Shown: positions 1 through 8,724, counted from the stretch's first letter. The stretch is DNA of 64,000 nucleotides from an uncultured Coriobacteriaceae bacterium (GCA_902793195.1 CADBCS010000020.1:46687-110686), one strand, 5' to 3'. Notes: generated by a model not told the origin, from the letters alone. Numbers and translations: made by a program.

Positions 1-45
1 TTCCGCGTTCCCTCCATTCTGGGAGACGAGGGAGGTGACCGATGA
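1..45 (+). CDS. gatC: GatC, C-terminal tail (partial)
   Basis: The frame from base 1 reads FRVPSILGDEGGDR and then TGA at 43-45. A short tail of this type ending just before gatA fits the C-terminus of the GatC subunit of the Asp-tRNA(Asn)/Glu-tRNA(Gln) amidotransferase. The TGA overlaps the gatA ATG (ATGA), which is typical translational coupling in gatCAB operons. Only 14 codons are visible, so the call rests mainly on position. Confidence 0.7.
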   Translation, partial: FRVPSILGDEGGDR

Positions 46-1556
46 TGGCGAGCTTCGAAGAGCTGTCCGCCGTCCAGATTGCGGCAGGCGTCGCATCCGG
101 GGAGTTTACGGCCACCCAGGTCGCGCAGGCGTCGCTTGACGCCATAGCGGACCGCGAGCAGGAGGTACAGGCCTTCCTGCAGGTGAGCGAGGACCTCGCG
201 CTGCAGGCTGCCGCGCGCACCGACGAGCTGCGCGCCAAGGGCGCCAAGCTCGGGCCGCTGGCAGGCGTGCCCATCGCCTTCAAGGACAACATGCACCTGG
301 TGGGAACGCGCACCACGTGCGCCTCGCGCATGCTCGAGGACTACGAGTCGGTGTTCACCGCAACCTGCGTCCAGCGAATGCTCGACGCCGGGGCCACGCC
401 CATGGGCAAGGCGAACATGGACGAGTTCGCCTTTGGCTCGTCCACGGAGACCAGCGCGTTCCACCGCACGAACAACCCGTGGGACACGGAGCGCGTCCCC
501 GGCGGTTCGTCCGGCGGCAGTGCCGCCGCGGTGGCCGCCGGCGAGGTGGCGCTGTCGCTGGGGTCCGATACCGGCGGATCGATTCGCCAGCCCGCCGGCT
601 TCTGCGGCGTGGTGGGCATGAAGCCCACCTATGGTGCCGTGAGCCGCTATGGCGTGGTGGCCTTCGGCTCCTCGCTCGACCAGGTGGGTCCGTTCGGCCG
701 TTCGGTCGCCGACGTCGCCCTTGCCATGAACGCTCTCGTGGCCGGTGGTCGCGATCCGCTCGACTCCACCTCCCAGGAGGTGGCCCCCAACTTCCTCGAC
801 GGGCTGGAGGACTCGGTGGAGGGCATGCGCGTGGGCATCATGCCCGCGCTCATGGAGCACGAGGCCCTTACCCCCGAGATGCGCGAGGGCTTGGTGTCGG
901 CACGCGACGCCTTGGAGGCCGAGGGAGCGCAGATCGTGGAGGTCGAGCTGCCCAACATGGACTCGGTCATCGCCGCCTACTACGTCATTGGCCCGTCGGA
1001 GGCCTTCTCGAACCTCGCGCGCTTCGATGGCGTGCGCTATGGGTACCAGGAGCCCGGTTGTGCCACGCTCGCGGAGCAGACGGCCCTGTCGCGCGCTCAC
1101 GGCTTTGGCTCGGAGGCCAAGCGTCGCCAGATGCTCGGCGCCTACCTGCTCGCCTCCGGCGTGTACGACAAGTACTACTATCCGGCGCAGCAGGTGCGCA
1201 CGCTCATCACGCAGGACTACAGGAACGCGTTCGAGCGTTGCGATGCCATCATGCTTCCCTCGTCGCCCACGTCGGCCTGGCGCTTTGGGGAGGTGAGCGA
1301 CCCCACGCAGATGTACGCGTCGGACCTCTTTACCATCTCCAGCAACATTGCGGGCAACGGTGGCGTGAGCGTGCCCATTGGGCTGGGCTCGCAGTCGGGC
1401 CTGCCCATAGCGGCCCAGCTCCAGGGCCCGGCCTTCGAGGATCGCAAGCTGCTGCGCGTGGCGCGTGCGCTCGAGCGCGGCATCGAGGCCGCCGGACTGT
1501 TTTCGCCGGGCACGGTCGCCCCGGACTATGCCCATAGGGGAGGTGAGCTCGCATGA
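42..1556 (+). CDS. gatA: Asp-tRNA(Asn)/Glu-tRNA(Gln) amidotransferase subunit A
   Basis: GatA is the glutaminase subunit. It releases ammonia from glutamine, which GatB uses to convert misacylated Glu-tRNA(Gln) or Asp-tRNA(Asn) to the correct amide. The 504-residue length is normal. The amidase-signature elements are visible: the lysine in PIAFKDN (about residue 80), the glycine/serine block GGSSGGSAAAV (about 154) and DTGGSIRQPAG (about 176), which supply the Ser-cisSer-Lys triad. GGAGGTGA lies a few bases upstream of ATGATG, and the first ATG overlaps the gatC stop. The stop overlaps the gatB start (ATGA), so the genes form one coupled operon. ATG at 45 is an equally possible start. Confidence 0.97.
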   Translation: MMASFEELSAVQIAAGVASGEFTATQVAQASLDAIADREQEVQAFLQVSEDLALQAAARTDELRAKGAKLGPLAGVPIAFKDNMHLVGTRTTCASRMLEDYESVFTATCVQRMLDAGATPMGKANMDEFAFGSSTETSAFHRTNNPWDTERVPGGSSGGSAAAVAAGEVALSLGSDTGGSIRQPAGFCGVVGMKPTYGAVSRYGVVAFGSSLDQVGPFGRSVADVALAMNALVAGGRDPLDSTSQEVAPNFLDGLEDSVEGMRVGIMPALMEHEALTPEMREGLVSARDALEAEGAQIVEVELPNMDSVIAAYYVIGPSEAFSNLARFDGVRYGYQEPGCATLAEQTALSRAHGFGSEAKRRQMLGAYLLASGVYDKYYYPAQQVRTLITQDYRNAFERCDAIMLPSSPTSAWRFGEVSDPTQMYASDLFTISSNIAGNGGVSVPIGLGSQSGLPIAAQLQGPAFEDRKLLRVARALERGIEAAGLFSPGTVAPDYAHRGGELA

Positions 1557-3058
1557 AGAAGCTCAAGGAAGTGCTCAGGGACTGGGAGGCGGTCATCGGG
1601 CTGGAGGTCCACACCGAGCTTACGACGCTTCAGACCAAGATGTTCTGCGACTGTCGGCTGAGCCACGACGACGAGCCCAACACCAACGTGTGCCCCGTGT
1701 GCCTGGGCATGCCGGGTGCGTTGCCCGTTCCCAACCGCAAGGCCATCGAGTCCATCGTTATGGCGGGACTGGCCACCAACTGCCAGATCCAGCCCAGGTC
1801 GTACTTCTATCGCAAGCACTACTTCTATCCGGACATGTCCAAGAACTACCAGACGACGCAGGGACCGGTGGCGTTTTGCATGTATGGCCATCTGGACCTG
1901 GAGGTCTCGGGGCAAGGTGCCCTGGAGCGTCCGGACAACACGGTGGACAAGGCCAAGGACGGCTCGTATGTGGCCCCCATCCGCATCCTGCGCATCCACA
2001 TGGAGGAGGATGCGGCCAAGATGGTGCACGTGGGCGGCGGAGAGGGACGCATCGGCGGCGCGAGCGAGTCTCTCATCGACTACAACCGCTGCGGAACGCC
2101 CCTCATCGAGCTGGTCACCGAGCCGGACCTTCGCACGCCCGAGGAGGCGCGCCTGTTCATGGAGAAGCTGCGCCAGACGTTCCTCACGCTCGGCATCTCA
2201 GACTGCTCGCTGGAGAACGGGTCCATGCGCTGCGACGGCAACGTGAGCATTCGCCGCAGGGGCACCGAGCAGTTTGGCACCAAGACCGAGATGAAGAACA
2301 TCAACTCGTTCAAGAGCCTGCACGACGCGCTCGAGTACGAGATCTGTCGTCAGGCGGAGGTGCTCGAGGAGGGCGGCATCGTCTATCAGGAGACGCGTCA
2401 CTGGGAGCCCAGCAAGCGACGCACGGTGGTCATGCGCGTAAAGGAGACCGCCGACGACTACCGCATGTATCCCGATCCCGACCTCGCACCCTTCGACCTT
2501 TCGCAGGAGTTCGTTGAGCACTGCCGCGAGCGTGTGCCGGAGCTGCCCGACGCCAAGCGCGACCGCTATGTCTCGACGTTTGGCCTCAAGCGCGCCGATG
2601 CCGCTCAGCTAGCGGGCGACCCGGTGGTGTCGCGCTTCTTCGAGGAGGCCGCCAAGGCCGCGCCAAAGGCCGTGGCGACGGTTGCCAACGTAATGGTCAA
2701 CCTCGTGCCCGCGACCAAGAACGTGCTGGCGTCGCAGGTGGCGAGCCTCGCCTCGCTGCTCGCGCAGGACGCAATTACCTTTGCCCAGGCACGCGAGGTC
2801 CTTGAGGTTGTGGACGACACCGACCTCGACCCCCAAAAGGTCGTGGACGAGCGCGGCATGCGCCAGAGCACCGATACCGATGCGCTTGCCGTTACCGTCG
2901 ACGAGGTCCTCGCACGTTGCACCGACCAGGTCCGCCAGTATCAGGAGGGCAACAAGAAGGTGGTTGGCTTCTTGGTGGGGCAATGTATGAAGGCCTCCCG
3001 CGGCACCGGTAACCCCAAGCTCTTCAACCAGCTCCTGCGCGAGCGGCTGGAGGCGTAG
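1553..3058 (+). CDS. gatB: Asp-tRNA(Asn)/Glu-tRNA(Gln) amidotransferase subunit B
   Basis: GatB binds the misacylated tRNA, phosphorylates the carboxylate and transfers ammonia delivered from GatA. The protein is 501 residues, near the family norm of about 480. It opens with the family motif AVIGLEVHTEL (about residues 13-23). Cysteines in CDC and CPVC (about residues 32-57) match the zinc site, and the C-terminal 150 residues match the YqeY-like tRNA-binding tail. The ATG overlaps the gatA stop. It is followed by a strong hairpin at 3093-3124 that probably ends the gatCAB operon. Confidence 0.97.
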   Translation: MKKLKEVLRDWEAVIGLEVHTELTTLQTKMFCDCRLSHDDEPNTNVCPVCLGMPGALPVPNRKAIESIVMAGLATNCQIQPRSYFYRKHYFYPDMSKNYQTTQGPVAFCMYGHLDLEVSGQGALERPDNTVDKAKDGSYVAPIRILRIHMEEDAAKMVHVGGGEGRIGGASESLIDYNRCGTPLIELVTEPDLRTPEEARLFMEKLRQTFLTLGISDCSLENGSMRCDGNVSIRRRGTEQFGTKTEMKNINSFKSLHDALEYEICRQAEVLEEGGIVYQETRHWEPSKRRTVVMRVKETADDYRMYPDPDLAPFDLSQEFVEHCRERVPELPDAKRDRYVSTFGLKRADAAQLAGDPVVSRFFEEAAKAAPKAVATVANVMVNLVPATKNVLASQVASLASLLAQDAITFAQAREVLEVVDDTDLDPQKVVDERGMRQSTDTDALAVTVDEVLARCTDQVRQYQEGNKKVVGFLVGQCMKASRGTGNPKLFNQLLRERLEA

Positions 3059-3092
3059 CCAAACGGCCGAGTGGACACGCACCAATGGCAGG

Positions 3093-3124
3093 CCCCTCCG
3101 TCTCGTGTGAGCGAGGCGGAGGGG
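3093..3124. terminator. Hairpin between gatB and the convergent XRE gene
   Basis: CCCCTCCGTCTCG pairs with CGAGGCGGAGGGG around a short loop, about 13 bp with one G-T pair. It lies between two convergent genes and is followed by a T-containing stretch on the + strand (CTTGTTTCTTC), so it could serve both genes. The T-tract is weak. Confidence 0.55.
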
Positions 3125-3159
3125 ACCCTTGTTTCTTCGTGCCGTATGTGGGGGAGAGG

Positions 3160-3597
3160 TTACTCCTCCAAGTCGACGATGGCGAGGGTCTTTCCCAAAG
3201 GTGCGAGGAGCTTGAGCAACGTGTTGATCTGGGGCGAGATCTCGCAACCCTCGATGCGGCTAATAACCGACTGGCGGATGCCGGCTGCCTCGCCGAGCCT
3301 CGTCTGCGAGAACGAGGCCTCGCGGCGGATGGCAGAGAGGCTCTTGAGCAGTCTGGCCTTCTCGTCGGAAACGAAGTCGACGGCCTCCCCGCGCTCGAGG
3401 AGCTCGTCGGCGCCAATCTGATCCTCGTCACTCCAAGAGATGCCCGTGCCATTGGGAAGCACGCTCAGACGAGACATGGCATCTTCGCCAGTTATGCCAA
3501 GCTCGTGCGCGGAATAGCGCTTCGAGACGCCACCGTCAAACCACACGACCACTCCGTCTGCACCCAGGGGGACTACTACCACAACGCTGCTACTCAT
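3160..3597 (-). CDS. XRE-family HTH regulator with N-terminal DUF2442-like domain
   Basis: This is a 145-residue protein. The N-terminal half (PLGADGVVVWFDGGVSKRY) resembles the DUF2442 fold. The C-terminal half (about 85-140) is a classic XRE helix-turn-helix: SFSQTRLGEAAGIRQSVISR followed by IEG. DUF2442-XRE proteins are often antitoxins of DUF4160-type toxins. No toxin gene is visible on either side, so this is an orphan regulator or antitoxin (inference). I chose ATG 3597 because GGGAG stands about 10 bases upstream. A longer frame to 3645 exists but has no better ribosome binding site. A TATAAT-like -10 lies on the minus strand near 3683. Confidence 0.7.
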   Translation of the reverse strand: MSSSVVVVVPLGADGVVVWFDGGVSKRYSAHELGITGEDAMSRLSVLPNGTGISWSDEDQIGADELLERGEAVDFVSDEKARLLKSLSAIRREASFSQTRLGEAAGIRQSVISRIEGCEISPQINTLLKLLAPLGKTLAIVDLEE

Positions 3598-4250
3598 TAT
3601 TCTCTTCACTCCCAATCGAGCTGAGCACGTTAGCTCAGGCCCCATACCCTTGTTTAGATTCCTGTCTGGCCATCTATCATTATAGTTTGATTCATATTTT
3701 CATTGACGCAAAAAAATGAACGAGTGGGGAACGAAAAAAACAGCGCGTGAAATCATGCAGGATACGAGGTATTTCTGTTGACAAATAGCCAATTAATGTC
3801 AAATATGACGCGCGAGTAAAGCATACTAGCAATAATTGCTGCCAATGAAACTGTTTACTGTCGTTGTCATACTGTCAATAATTAGAATATTTGTATACAG
3901 AGAATACCTAAAAATATACATTTTATAGGATGTTTGCGCTAAGACTGGCCGTACTATTATTCATTGCACAAGGATGCATTGCATGCGATAGAAAACTATC
4001 GCGCCGAAATAGTTGCTACTTGGGAATACCACGCATCCGCTGTCTCGGACCTCGAGTTCGCTTGGTTGACACAGAGAGAATATCGGTCAATTTTATTCGC
4101 ATTTTCTTCACAAACGAACTACCCGCGGGTTCGTGCGCGAGAAGGGGGAGCACGTGCCCAGCGTCTTGCAGGCAAGCCACCGTAGCGTTTCCTTGTTATA
4201 CCCATCCCCCCATGGATGGAGGTATTGCACGAGGCGTTGTGCCGTGATAG
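3598..4250. other. AT-rich intergenic region without a supportable gene
   Basis: About 650 bases separate the XRE gene from the lysine riboswitch. Bases 3660-3960 are clearly more AT-rich than anything nearby and contain several promoter-like elements: TTGACA near 3778, TATAAT on the minus strand near 3683, and the TAGAATATTTG area near 3885. Small open frames exist, for example 3930-4247 on the plus strand, but none has a convincing ribosome binding site or recognisable motif. I see no RNA gene. The base composition suggests an acquired or decayed segment. Confidence 0.5.
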
Positions 4251-4437
4251 TCTTGCCACCAGATAGAGGAGCGGGCACGATGAACAACGGGCGAGTTGGC
4301 AAACGAGGACCCTGTTGGGAGGCGATGTCTGCCGAACCAGAGCGGGTGGCAGCGTGCTCTGGTGGGCCTGTGGGGAATACCCTCAGGACTGTCTGCGGGT
4401 GAAGAGCACCACACGTGGGAGCGCTATCTTACAGGCA
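4251..4437 (+). promoter_or_regulatory. Lysine riboswitch (L box) aptamer ahead of dapA
   Basis: The order of conserved lysine-aptamer elements is recognisable: AGATAGAGGAGC at the 5' side, GCCGAA followed by a stem (CCAGAGC...GCTCTGG), GGGCC, then GGACTGTC and a closing CTATCTT. The 5' AGATAG pairs with the 3' CTATCT to form P1, extended by GCC/GGC. The order matches the Bacillus lysC leader as I remember it (AGAGG-GC, GCCGAAGC, GCTGGCC, GGCTGTC). An intrinsic terminator follows at 4455. It is expected to bind lysine and turn off dapAB. Infernal with RF00168 would settle it. Confidence 0.85.
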
Positions 4438-4454
4438 TGCTTCGCATAGACGCA

Positions 4455-4496
4455 CATCGCCCGTAAGGTCAGTGACCCTGCGGGCGATGCCTTTTG
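4455..4496 (+). terminator. Expression-platform terminator of the lysine riboswitch
   Basis: CATCGCCCG (4455-4463) pairs with CGGGCGATG (4481-4489), with an inner GGTC/GACC stem, followed by CCTTTTGTT. It lies between the aptamer and dapA, the usual place for a lysine-dependent attenuator. Readthrough would then be needed for dapA expression. Confidence 0.8.
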
Positions 4497-4572
4497 TTGG
4501 TGGTACGTCGCGGGCTACACATATGTTCGCGATTGCAGGAGAAGACGTGAGTGCGAAGGCGAAGGAGAGAAC

Positions 4573-5469
4573 ATGGCACAAGACGTACGTAATCTCACGG
4601 GTTCAATCGTGGCGCTGGTAACGCCTTTCAAGGAGAACGGTGAGGTGGACTTCAATGCCCTCGACCGTCTGGTGGACCTACATCTGGAGAACGAGACCGA
4701 TGGCATATTGGTGCTCGGCACAACGGGCGAGTCGTCGACGATGACCGACGCCGAGGACGTGGCGGTGGCACAGCATGTGGTGAACCGCGTCGACGGAAAG
4801 ATCCCCATCATCGGTGGTGCCGGCTCGAACTCCACCGAGGAGAGCCTTGTCAAGGCCAAGAGCCTCCAGATGATCGGCTGCGATGCGCTGCTGCTCATTA
4901 CGCCGTACTACAACAAGTCCAACGAGGAGGGCATCTATCGGCACTTTACCGACGTGCTCGACGTAACCGAGATTCCCTCCATCCTCTACAACATCCCCGG
5001 TCGTACGGGTTGCTCCATCTCGGAGGCAAACGTCATCCGCCTTGCCGGGCACCCCAACGTGATGGGCATCAAGGAAGCCTCCGGATCCATTGCCTACGCG
5101 ACGAGCGTGGCGCGTCACCTGTCTCCCGACTTTAGGATGTACTCGGGCAACGACGACATGGTCGTGCCTATCCTCTCGCTGGGCGGCTCTGGCGTCATTA
5201 GCGTGTGGGCCAACGTACAGCCCAAGCTCTGCCACGACATGGTGGCAAGCTACCTCGGCGGCGACTACCAGGCGGCGCTCAAGATGCAGCTGGACGGTCT
5301 CGACCTCGTGCACGCCCTGTTCTGCGAGGTCAATCCCATTCCGGTAAAGGCCGCGCTCTCCATGATGGGCCTCATCGAGGAGACCTATCGCATGCCGCTG
5401 TATCCCATGTCTGCCGCGAACCGCGATCGCGTGGAGCGCGTTATGAGGGAGGTCGGTCTCATTGGCTAG
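4573..5469 (+). CDS. dapA: 4-hydroxy-tetrahydrodipicolinate synthase
   Basis: DapA condenses pyruvate with aspartate semialdehyde, the first committed step of lysine and diaminopimelate synthesis. The 298-residue length is typical. Family motifs are present: GTTGESSTM (substrate loop, about residue 50), YNIPGRTG with the catalytic tyrosine (about 139) and GIKEASG with the Schiff-base lysine (about 167). GGAGA stands upstream of ATG. The TAG overlaps the TTG start of dapB, so the pair forms an operon controlled by the upstream lysine riboswitch. Confidence 0.97.
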   Translation: MAQDVRNLTGSIVALVTPFKENGEVDFNALDRLVDLHLENETDGILVLGTTGESSTMTDAEDVAVAQHVVNRVDGKIPIIGGAGSNSTEESLVKAKSLQMIGCDALLLITPYYNKSNEEGIYRHFTDVLDVTEIPSILYNIPGRTGCSISEANVIRLAGHPNVMGIKEASGSIAYATSVARHLSPDFRMYSGNDDMVVPILSLGGSGVISVWANVQPKLCHDMVASYLGGDYQAALKMQLDGLDLVHALFCEVNPIPVKAALSMMGLIEETYRMPLYPMSAANRDRVERVMREVGLIG

Positions 5470-6181
5470 CACGATCGTGGTCGGCGCCTGCGGGCGCATG
5501 GGCAAGCTGGTGTGCGAGACCGTCGAGGCAGACGACCTGCTCGAGCTTGCCGGAACCTACGACGCGGACAACATCGAGCTGTTGGACCAGGATGCGCCGG
5601 CGGCGGACGTGGTCATCGACTTCTCGAGCCCGGCTGCCCTGCCCCATCTGATCGCCTATGCGGCACGGACCGGTGCGGCGGTCGTCTCGGGCACCACGGG
5701 CCTCACCGAGGCGGACATCGACCTCCTGCGCAATCTGGGCAAGACCAATCGCGTCGTGTGGTCCTCGAACTACTCGCTGGGAGTGGCCGTGCTGCGTCGC
5801 ATGGCTGCCGAGGCGTCGCGTGCGCTGGGCGGCTGGGACGTCGAGATCGTGGAGACGCACCACAACCAGAAGGCCGACGCGCCGTCCGGCACAGCGAAGG
5901 CGTTGCTCACCGCCGTGGACCCGGCGGGGGAGAATGAGGTCGTGTATGGTCGCGAGGGCATCGTGGGCGCGCGTGGCGCTCGCGAGATAGGCATGCACGC
6001 CCTGCGTGGCGGCACGGTTGCGGGGACGCACGAGGTTCACTTCTTCGGCGCCGACGAGGAGGTCTGCCTCACGCATCGCGCCACGAGCCGCCAGATATTC
6101 GTGTCGGGTGCCGTGGCCTGCGCAAGGCGCCTGCTTAACGCCAACACGGGGTTGCACACCTTCGATGACCTGATGTTCTAG
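5462..6181 (+). CDS. dapB: 4-hydroxy-tetrahydrodipicolinate reductase
   Basis: DapB reduces the DapA product with NAD(P)H to tetrahydrodipicolinate. The 239 residues begin with the Rossmann glycine motif GACGRMG (about residue 8), then carry VIDFSSP, SGTTG and the catalytic segment THHNQKADAPSGTAK (about residues 132-146). The start is TTG at 5462, overlapping the dapA stop by 8 bases. No better ATG lies downstream before the Rossmann motif. A hairpin at 6202-6247 follows and probably closes the operon. Confidence 0.96.
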   Translation: MASTIVVGACGRMGKLVCETVEADDLLELAGTYDADNIELLDQDAPAADVVIDFSSPAALPHLIAYAARTGAAVVSGTTGLTEADIDLLRNLGKTNRVVWSSNYSLGVAVLRRMAAEASRALGGWDVEIVETHHNQKADAPSGTAKALLTAVDPAGENEVVYGREGIVGARGAREIGMHALRGGTVAGTHEVHFFGADEEVCLTHRATSRQIFVSGAVACARRLLNANTGLHTFDDLMF

Positions 6182-6201
6182 CGAAGGTCCACACGGCCAA
6201 G

Positions 6202-6247
6202 GCGGTGGGGTGGGGCTCCTCGTGCAGCTCCACCCCGCTGGTTTTGG
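6202..6247 (+). terminator. Probable terminator of dapAB
   Basis: GGGGTGGGGCT (6207-6217) pairs with AGCTCCACCCC (6226-6236) with one G-T pair, and is followed by GGTTTTGG. The T-tract is short, so efficiency is uncertain. Confidence 0.55.
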
Positions 6248-6356
6248 AGCGTGCGCACACGTCCGTTGGCGGTGCGCATTTTGCGGCGTCGCTTGCGCTG
6301 TGCGATGCCTTTGCCGTATTCTGATAAGGCGAACAAGCGAGCAAAGCGAGGAGATC

Positions 6357-6944
6357 ATGGGCAAGTCCTTCAAACGAATGGCGCCGCTTTGGGTCTCGTA
6401 CCTCATTCTCTTTGGCTTGGCGGCCCTGGGGCCGCTGCTCTCGCAGAATGGCGGGATGAGCCGTGGCCACTGGGTGTTTTTGTTCCTCATGCCCTTTGCG
6501 ATTGGGTGCGTGCCCTACGGCTTCATCATGGGAGAGGTGGTGCAGCACCGCACGCGGTCTGTGGGCAGGGTGTCGTGGCGCCTTGGGTTCTTCCACTTCA
6601 TAGTTATGTATGCCGTGTTCCTTACGGGTATCTTCGACATGCTCATGCAGATCAGCGACGTCATGTACTATGCCGTGTGGCTCGCGCCCTCGTTCTTCTC
6701 GGGCATCTTCTTTGTGTTTGGCATGTGGATCATGCGCGTGGAGCAGGCCCACTCCGACGCACGCTATGGCGTCGAGGTGAGTCGCGGCGATCCCTGGGCC
6801 TCCTTCTTCGACCTGGAATGGGAGGACGATGACAACAAGCAGGTCGCGCCGACCGAGGCTCCCGATCGACCGAGCGCCAAGCGCGAGCGCCGCAAGGTCT
6901 TTGGCAGGCGAAAGTCGTCGGACGACGCCACCCAAAACGGATAG
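6357..6944 (+). CDS. Membrane protein of unknown function
   Basis: A 195-residue protein with four predicted membrane segments, at about residues 10-27, 38-58, 78-100 and 105-125 (for example LWVSYLILFGLAALGPLL). It ends in a charged cytoplasmic tail rich in Asp, Arg and Lys. The start at 6357 is supported by GAGGAG seven bases upstream; an in-frame extension to 6210 has no ribosome binding site and overlaps the dapB terminator. I do not recognise the family. It stands alone between dapB and the alcohol dehydrogenase. Confidence 0.75.
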   Translation: MGKSFKRMAPLWVSYLILFGLAALGPLLSQNGGMSRGHWVFLFLMPFAIGCVPYGFIMGEVVQHRTRSVGRVSWRLGFFHFIVMYAVFLTGIFDMLMQISDVMYYAVWLAPSFFSGIFFVFGMWIMRVEQAHSDARYGVEVSRGDPWASFFDLEWEDDDNKQVAPTEAPDRPSAKRERRKVFGRRKSSDDATQNG

Positions 6945-7030
6945 CACACAGATTCAGACGGACGGTCCCCGAAGGGACGACAGCCGATTTACAAGATGTG
7001 GTTGCAACCGTGTGCTCATCCGACTCACGA

Positions 7031-7036
7031 TATAAT
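7031..7036 (+). promoter_or_regulatory. -10 element upstream of the alcohol dehydrogenase
   Basis: A perfect TATAAT about 57 bases before the ATG. No good -35 is found at 16-18 bases, and GGTTGCAACC at 7001-7010 is a palindrome that might be an operator. The assignment is tentative. Confidence 0.4.
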
Positions 7037-7092
7037 GTCATATGTCGTATCGATGCCCAAGTTGGCAAACGTGACCGAGGAGGTTGCACATC

Positions 7093-8253
7093 ATGGCTAA
7101 TCGCTTTGTCCTCAACAACATTTCGTATCATGGCAAGGGCGCCATCGCCGAGGTTCCCGGCGAGATTACCCGTCGGGGTTTCAAGAAGGCGTTCGTCGCC
7201 TCCGACCCCGACCTGGTGAAGTTCGGCGTGACCGCCAAGGTAACCGACCTGCTCGACGAGGCGGGCATTGCCTGGGAGCTCTTCTCTAGCATCAAGGCCA
7301 ACCCCACCATCAAGAACGTGCAGGACGGTGTTGCGGCGTTCAAGGCGTCCGGTGCCGACTGCATCGTGGCCGTGGGCGGCGGCAGCGCCATGGACACCGC
7401 CAAGGGCATTGGCATCATCGCCGAGAACCCCGAGTTCGCCGACGTGGTGAGCCTTGAGGGCGTTGCGCCCACCAAGAACCACGCCACCTTTACCATCGCA
7501 GTTGCCACTACCGCCGGCACCGCCGCCGAAGTGACCATCAACTACGTGGTGACCGACGTGGAGAAGGAGCGCAAGTTCGTGTGCGTGGACGTCAACGACA
7601 TTCCCGACGTCGCCGTGGTCGATCCCGACATGATGGCCTCCATGCCCGCCGGCCTTACCGCCGCCACCGGCATGGACGCACTCACCCACGCCATAGAGGG
7701 CTACACCACCCGCGGTGCCTGGCAGCTGTCCGACATGTTCCACCTCGAGGCCATTCGCACCATCGCCAAGAGCCTGCGCGCGAGCTATGCGGAGGCCAAG
7801 TCCGGCGAGCCCGGAGAGGGCCGCGAGGGAATGGCCCTTGGCCAGTACATCGCCGGCATGGGCTTCTCGAACGTTGGCCTGGGCATCGATCACGCCATGG
7901 CCCACACCCTCTCGGCGCACTACGACACCCCGCACGGCGTTGCCTGCGCCATGCTGCTCCCCATTGCCATGGAGTACAACAAGCCGGTCGTCACCGAGCG
8001 CCTGGCCAACGTTGCCGTTGCCATGGGCGTTGACACCGCCGGCATGAGCACCGACGAGGCCGCAGACGCCGCCATCGCCGCCGTGCGCCAGCTGTCCGCC
8101 GACGTCAACATCCCCAAGACGTGCGATGGCCTGGTCGAGGCCGACCTCGACCAGCTCGCAAGCGACGCGCTCGCCGATGCCTGCTATCCCGGTAACCCGC
8201 GCGAGGCCGACCACGAGACCGTGAAGGAGCTCTTCCGCAAGATCATGGCGTAG
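7093..8253 (+). CDS. fucO: Iron-containing alcohol dehydrogenase, lactaldehyde reductase type
   Basis: A 386-residue group III alcohol dehydrogenase. It resembles E. coli FucO (L-1,2-propanediol oxidoreductase) along its whole length, including the opening MANR, FADV-SLEG, TTAGTAAEVTINYV and MALGQYIAGMGFSNVGLG. The nucleotide motif GGGSAMDTAK is at about residue 95. Metal ligands are kept: the Asp in GMDALTHAIEGY and the His residues in GIDHAMAH and DTPHG (about 264-280). The likely reaction is NADH-linked reduction of lactaldehyde or another small aldehyde; the substrate cannot be settled by sequence. Start ATG 7093 has GGAGG nine bases upstream. A very strong terminator follows. Confidence 0.88.
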   Translation: MANRFVLNNISYHGKGAIAEVPGEITRRGFKKAFVASDPDLVKFGVTAKVTDLLDEAGIAWELFSSIKANPTIKNVQDGVAAFKASGADCIVAVGGGSAMDTAKGIGIIAENPEFADVVSLEGVAPTKNHATFTIAVATTAGTAAEVTINYVVTDVEKERKFVCVDVNDIPDVAVVDPDMMASMPAGLTAATGMDALTHAIEGYTTRGAWQLSDMFHLEAIRTIAKSLRASYAEAKSGEPGEGREGMALGQYIAGMGFSNVGLGIDHAMAHTLSAHYDTPHGVACAMLLPIAMEYNKPVVTERLANVAVAMGVDTAGMSTDEAADAAIAAVRQLSADVNIPKTCDGLVEADLDQLASDALADACYPGNPREADHETVKELFRKIMA

Positions 8254-8262
8254 TTCGTCTAG

Positions 8263-8343
8263 AAAAACGGTCACGCGTGCGAGGCGTCTTTGCCAAACCC
8301 CAGTTGGGGGAAGACAGCCTCTGCACGCGTGACCGTTTTTTTT
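8263..8343. terminator. Strong bidirectional terminator after fucO
   Basis: AAAACGGTCACGCGTGC pairs perfectly with GCACGCGTGACCGTTTT (17 bp), with a secondary CCCCAGTTGGGG hairpin inside the loop and T-tracts on both strands. It lies between two convergent genes and should serve both. Confidence 0.9.
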
Positions 8344-8358
8344 GTGCAGTGGAAACCG

Positions 8359-8724
8359 CTACTCCTGCACCCCGAGGACCGACCCAACGATGGCCGAGAC
8401 GATCGAGATGATGATGGAGCCCAAAAGGGCCGCCCAAAAGTCTACTACGTAGACTCCCACGTTAAAGAGGTTGAGCGAGAGCCAGCTGGCGACGTTGATG
8501 GCGAGGGCGTTTATCACAAAGTGGAATATGCCCAGGGTAAGAATGGTGATGGGCAGAGAGACGATCTGCATGATGGGCCGGATTATCGCGTTGACCAAGG
8601 CGATGGACAAGGCAAAGATCACGATGCTCAACAGTTGGTCTCCCACGGGCATCATTCCTGGGATGAGTGCCACGGCAACGGCGGCACCAACGGCGGCTGC
8701 AAGCCACGAGGCCAAGAACTTCAT
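8359..8724 (-). CDS. Holin-like membrane protein (phage holin superfamily IV / YvlD type)
   Basis: A 121-residue protein with four hydrophobic segments. They span nearly its full length, with the family-like stretch NAIIRPIMQIVSLPITILTL (about residues 45-64). Such YvlD/DUF360-like proteins are common chromosomal four-TM proteins and are usually not phage lysis proteins. ATG 8724 is preceded by AGGAGGTG at ideal spacing; the longer frame to 8904 has no support. Function unknown. Confidence 0.8.
   Translation of the reverse strand: MKFLASWLAAAVGAAVAVALIPGMMPVGDQLLSIVIFALSIALVNAIIRPIMQIVSLPITILTLGIFHFVINALAINVASWLSLNLFNVGVYVVDFWAALLGSIIISIVSAIVGSVLGVQE

Noticed and set aside
3930..4247. 105-residue plus-strand frame in the AT-rich gap
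   Set aside because: No ribosome binding site and no recognisable motif, with a composition typical of translated non-coding DNA. It runs up to the riboswitch.
4108..4302. 64-residue minus-strand frame containing a GGKT-like motif
   Set aside because: It overlaps the lysine aptamer, which explains its conserved-looking bases, and has no good ribosome binding site.
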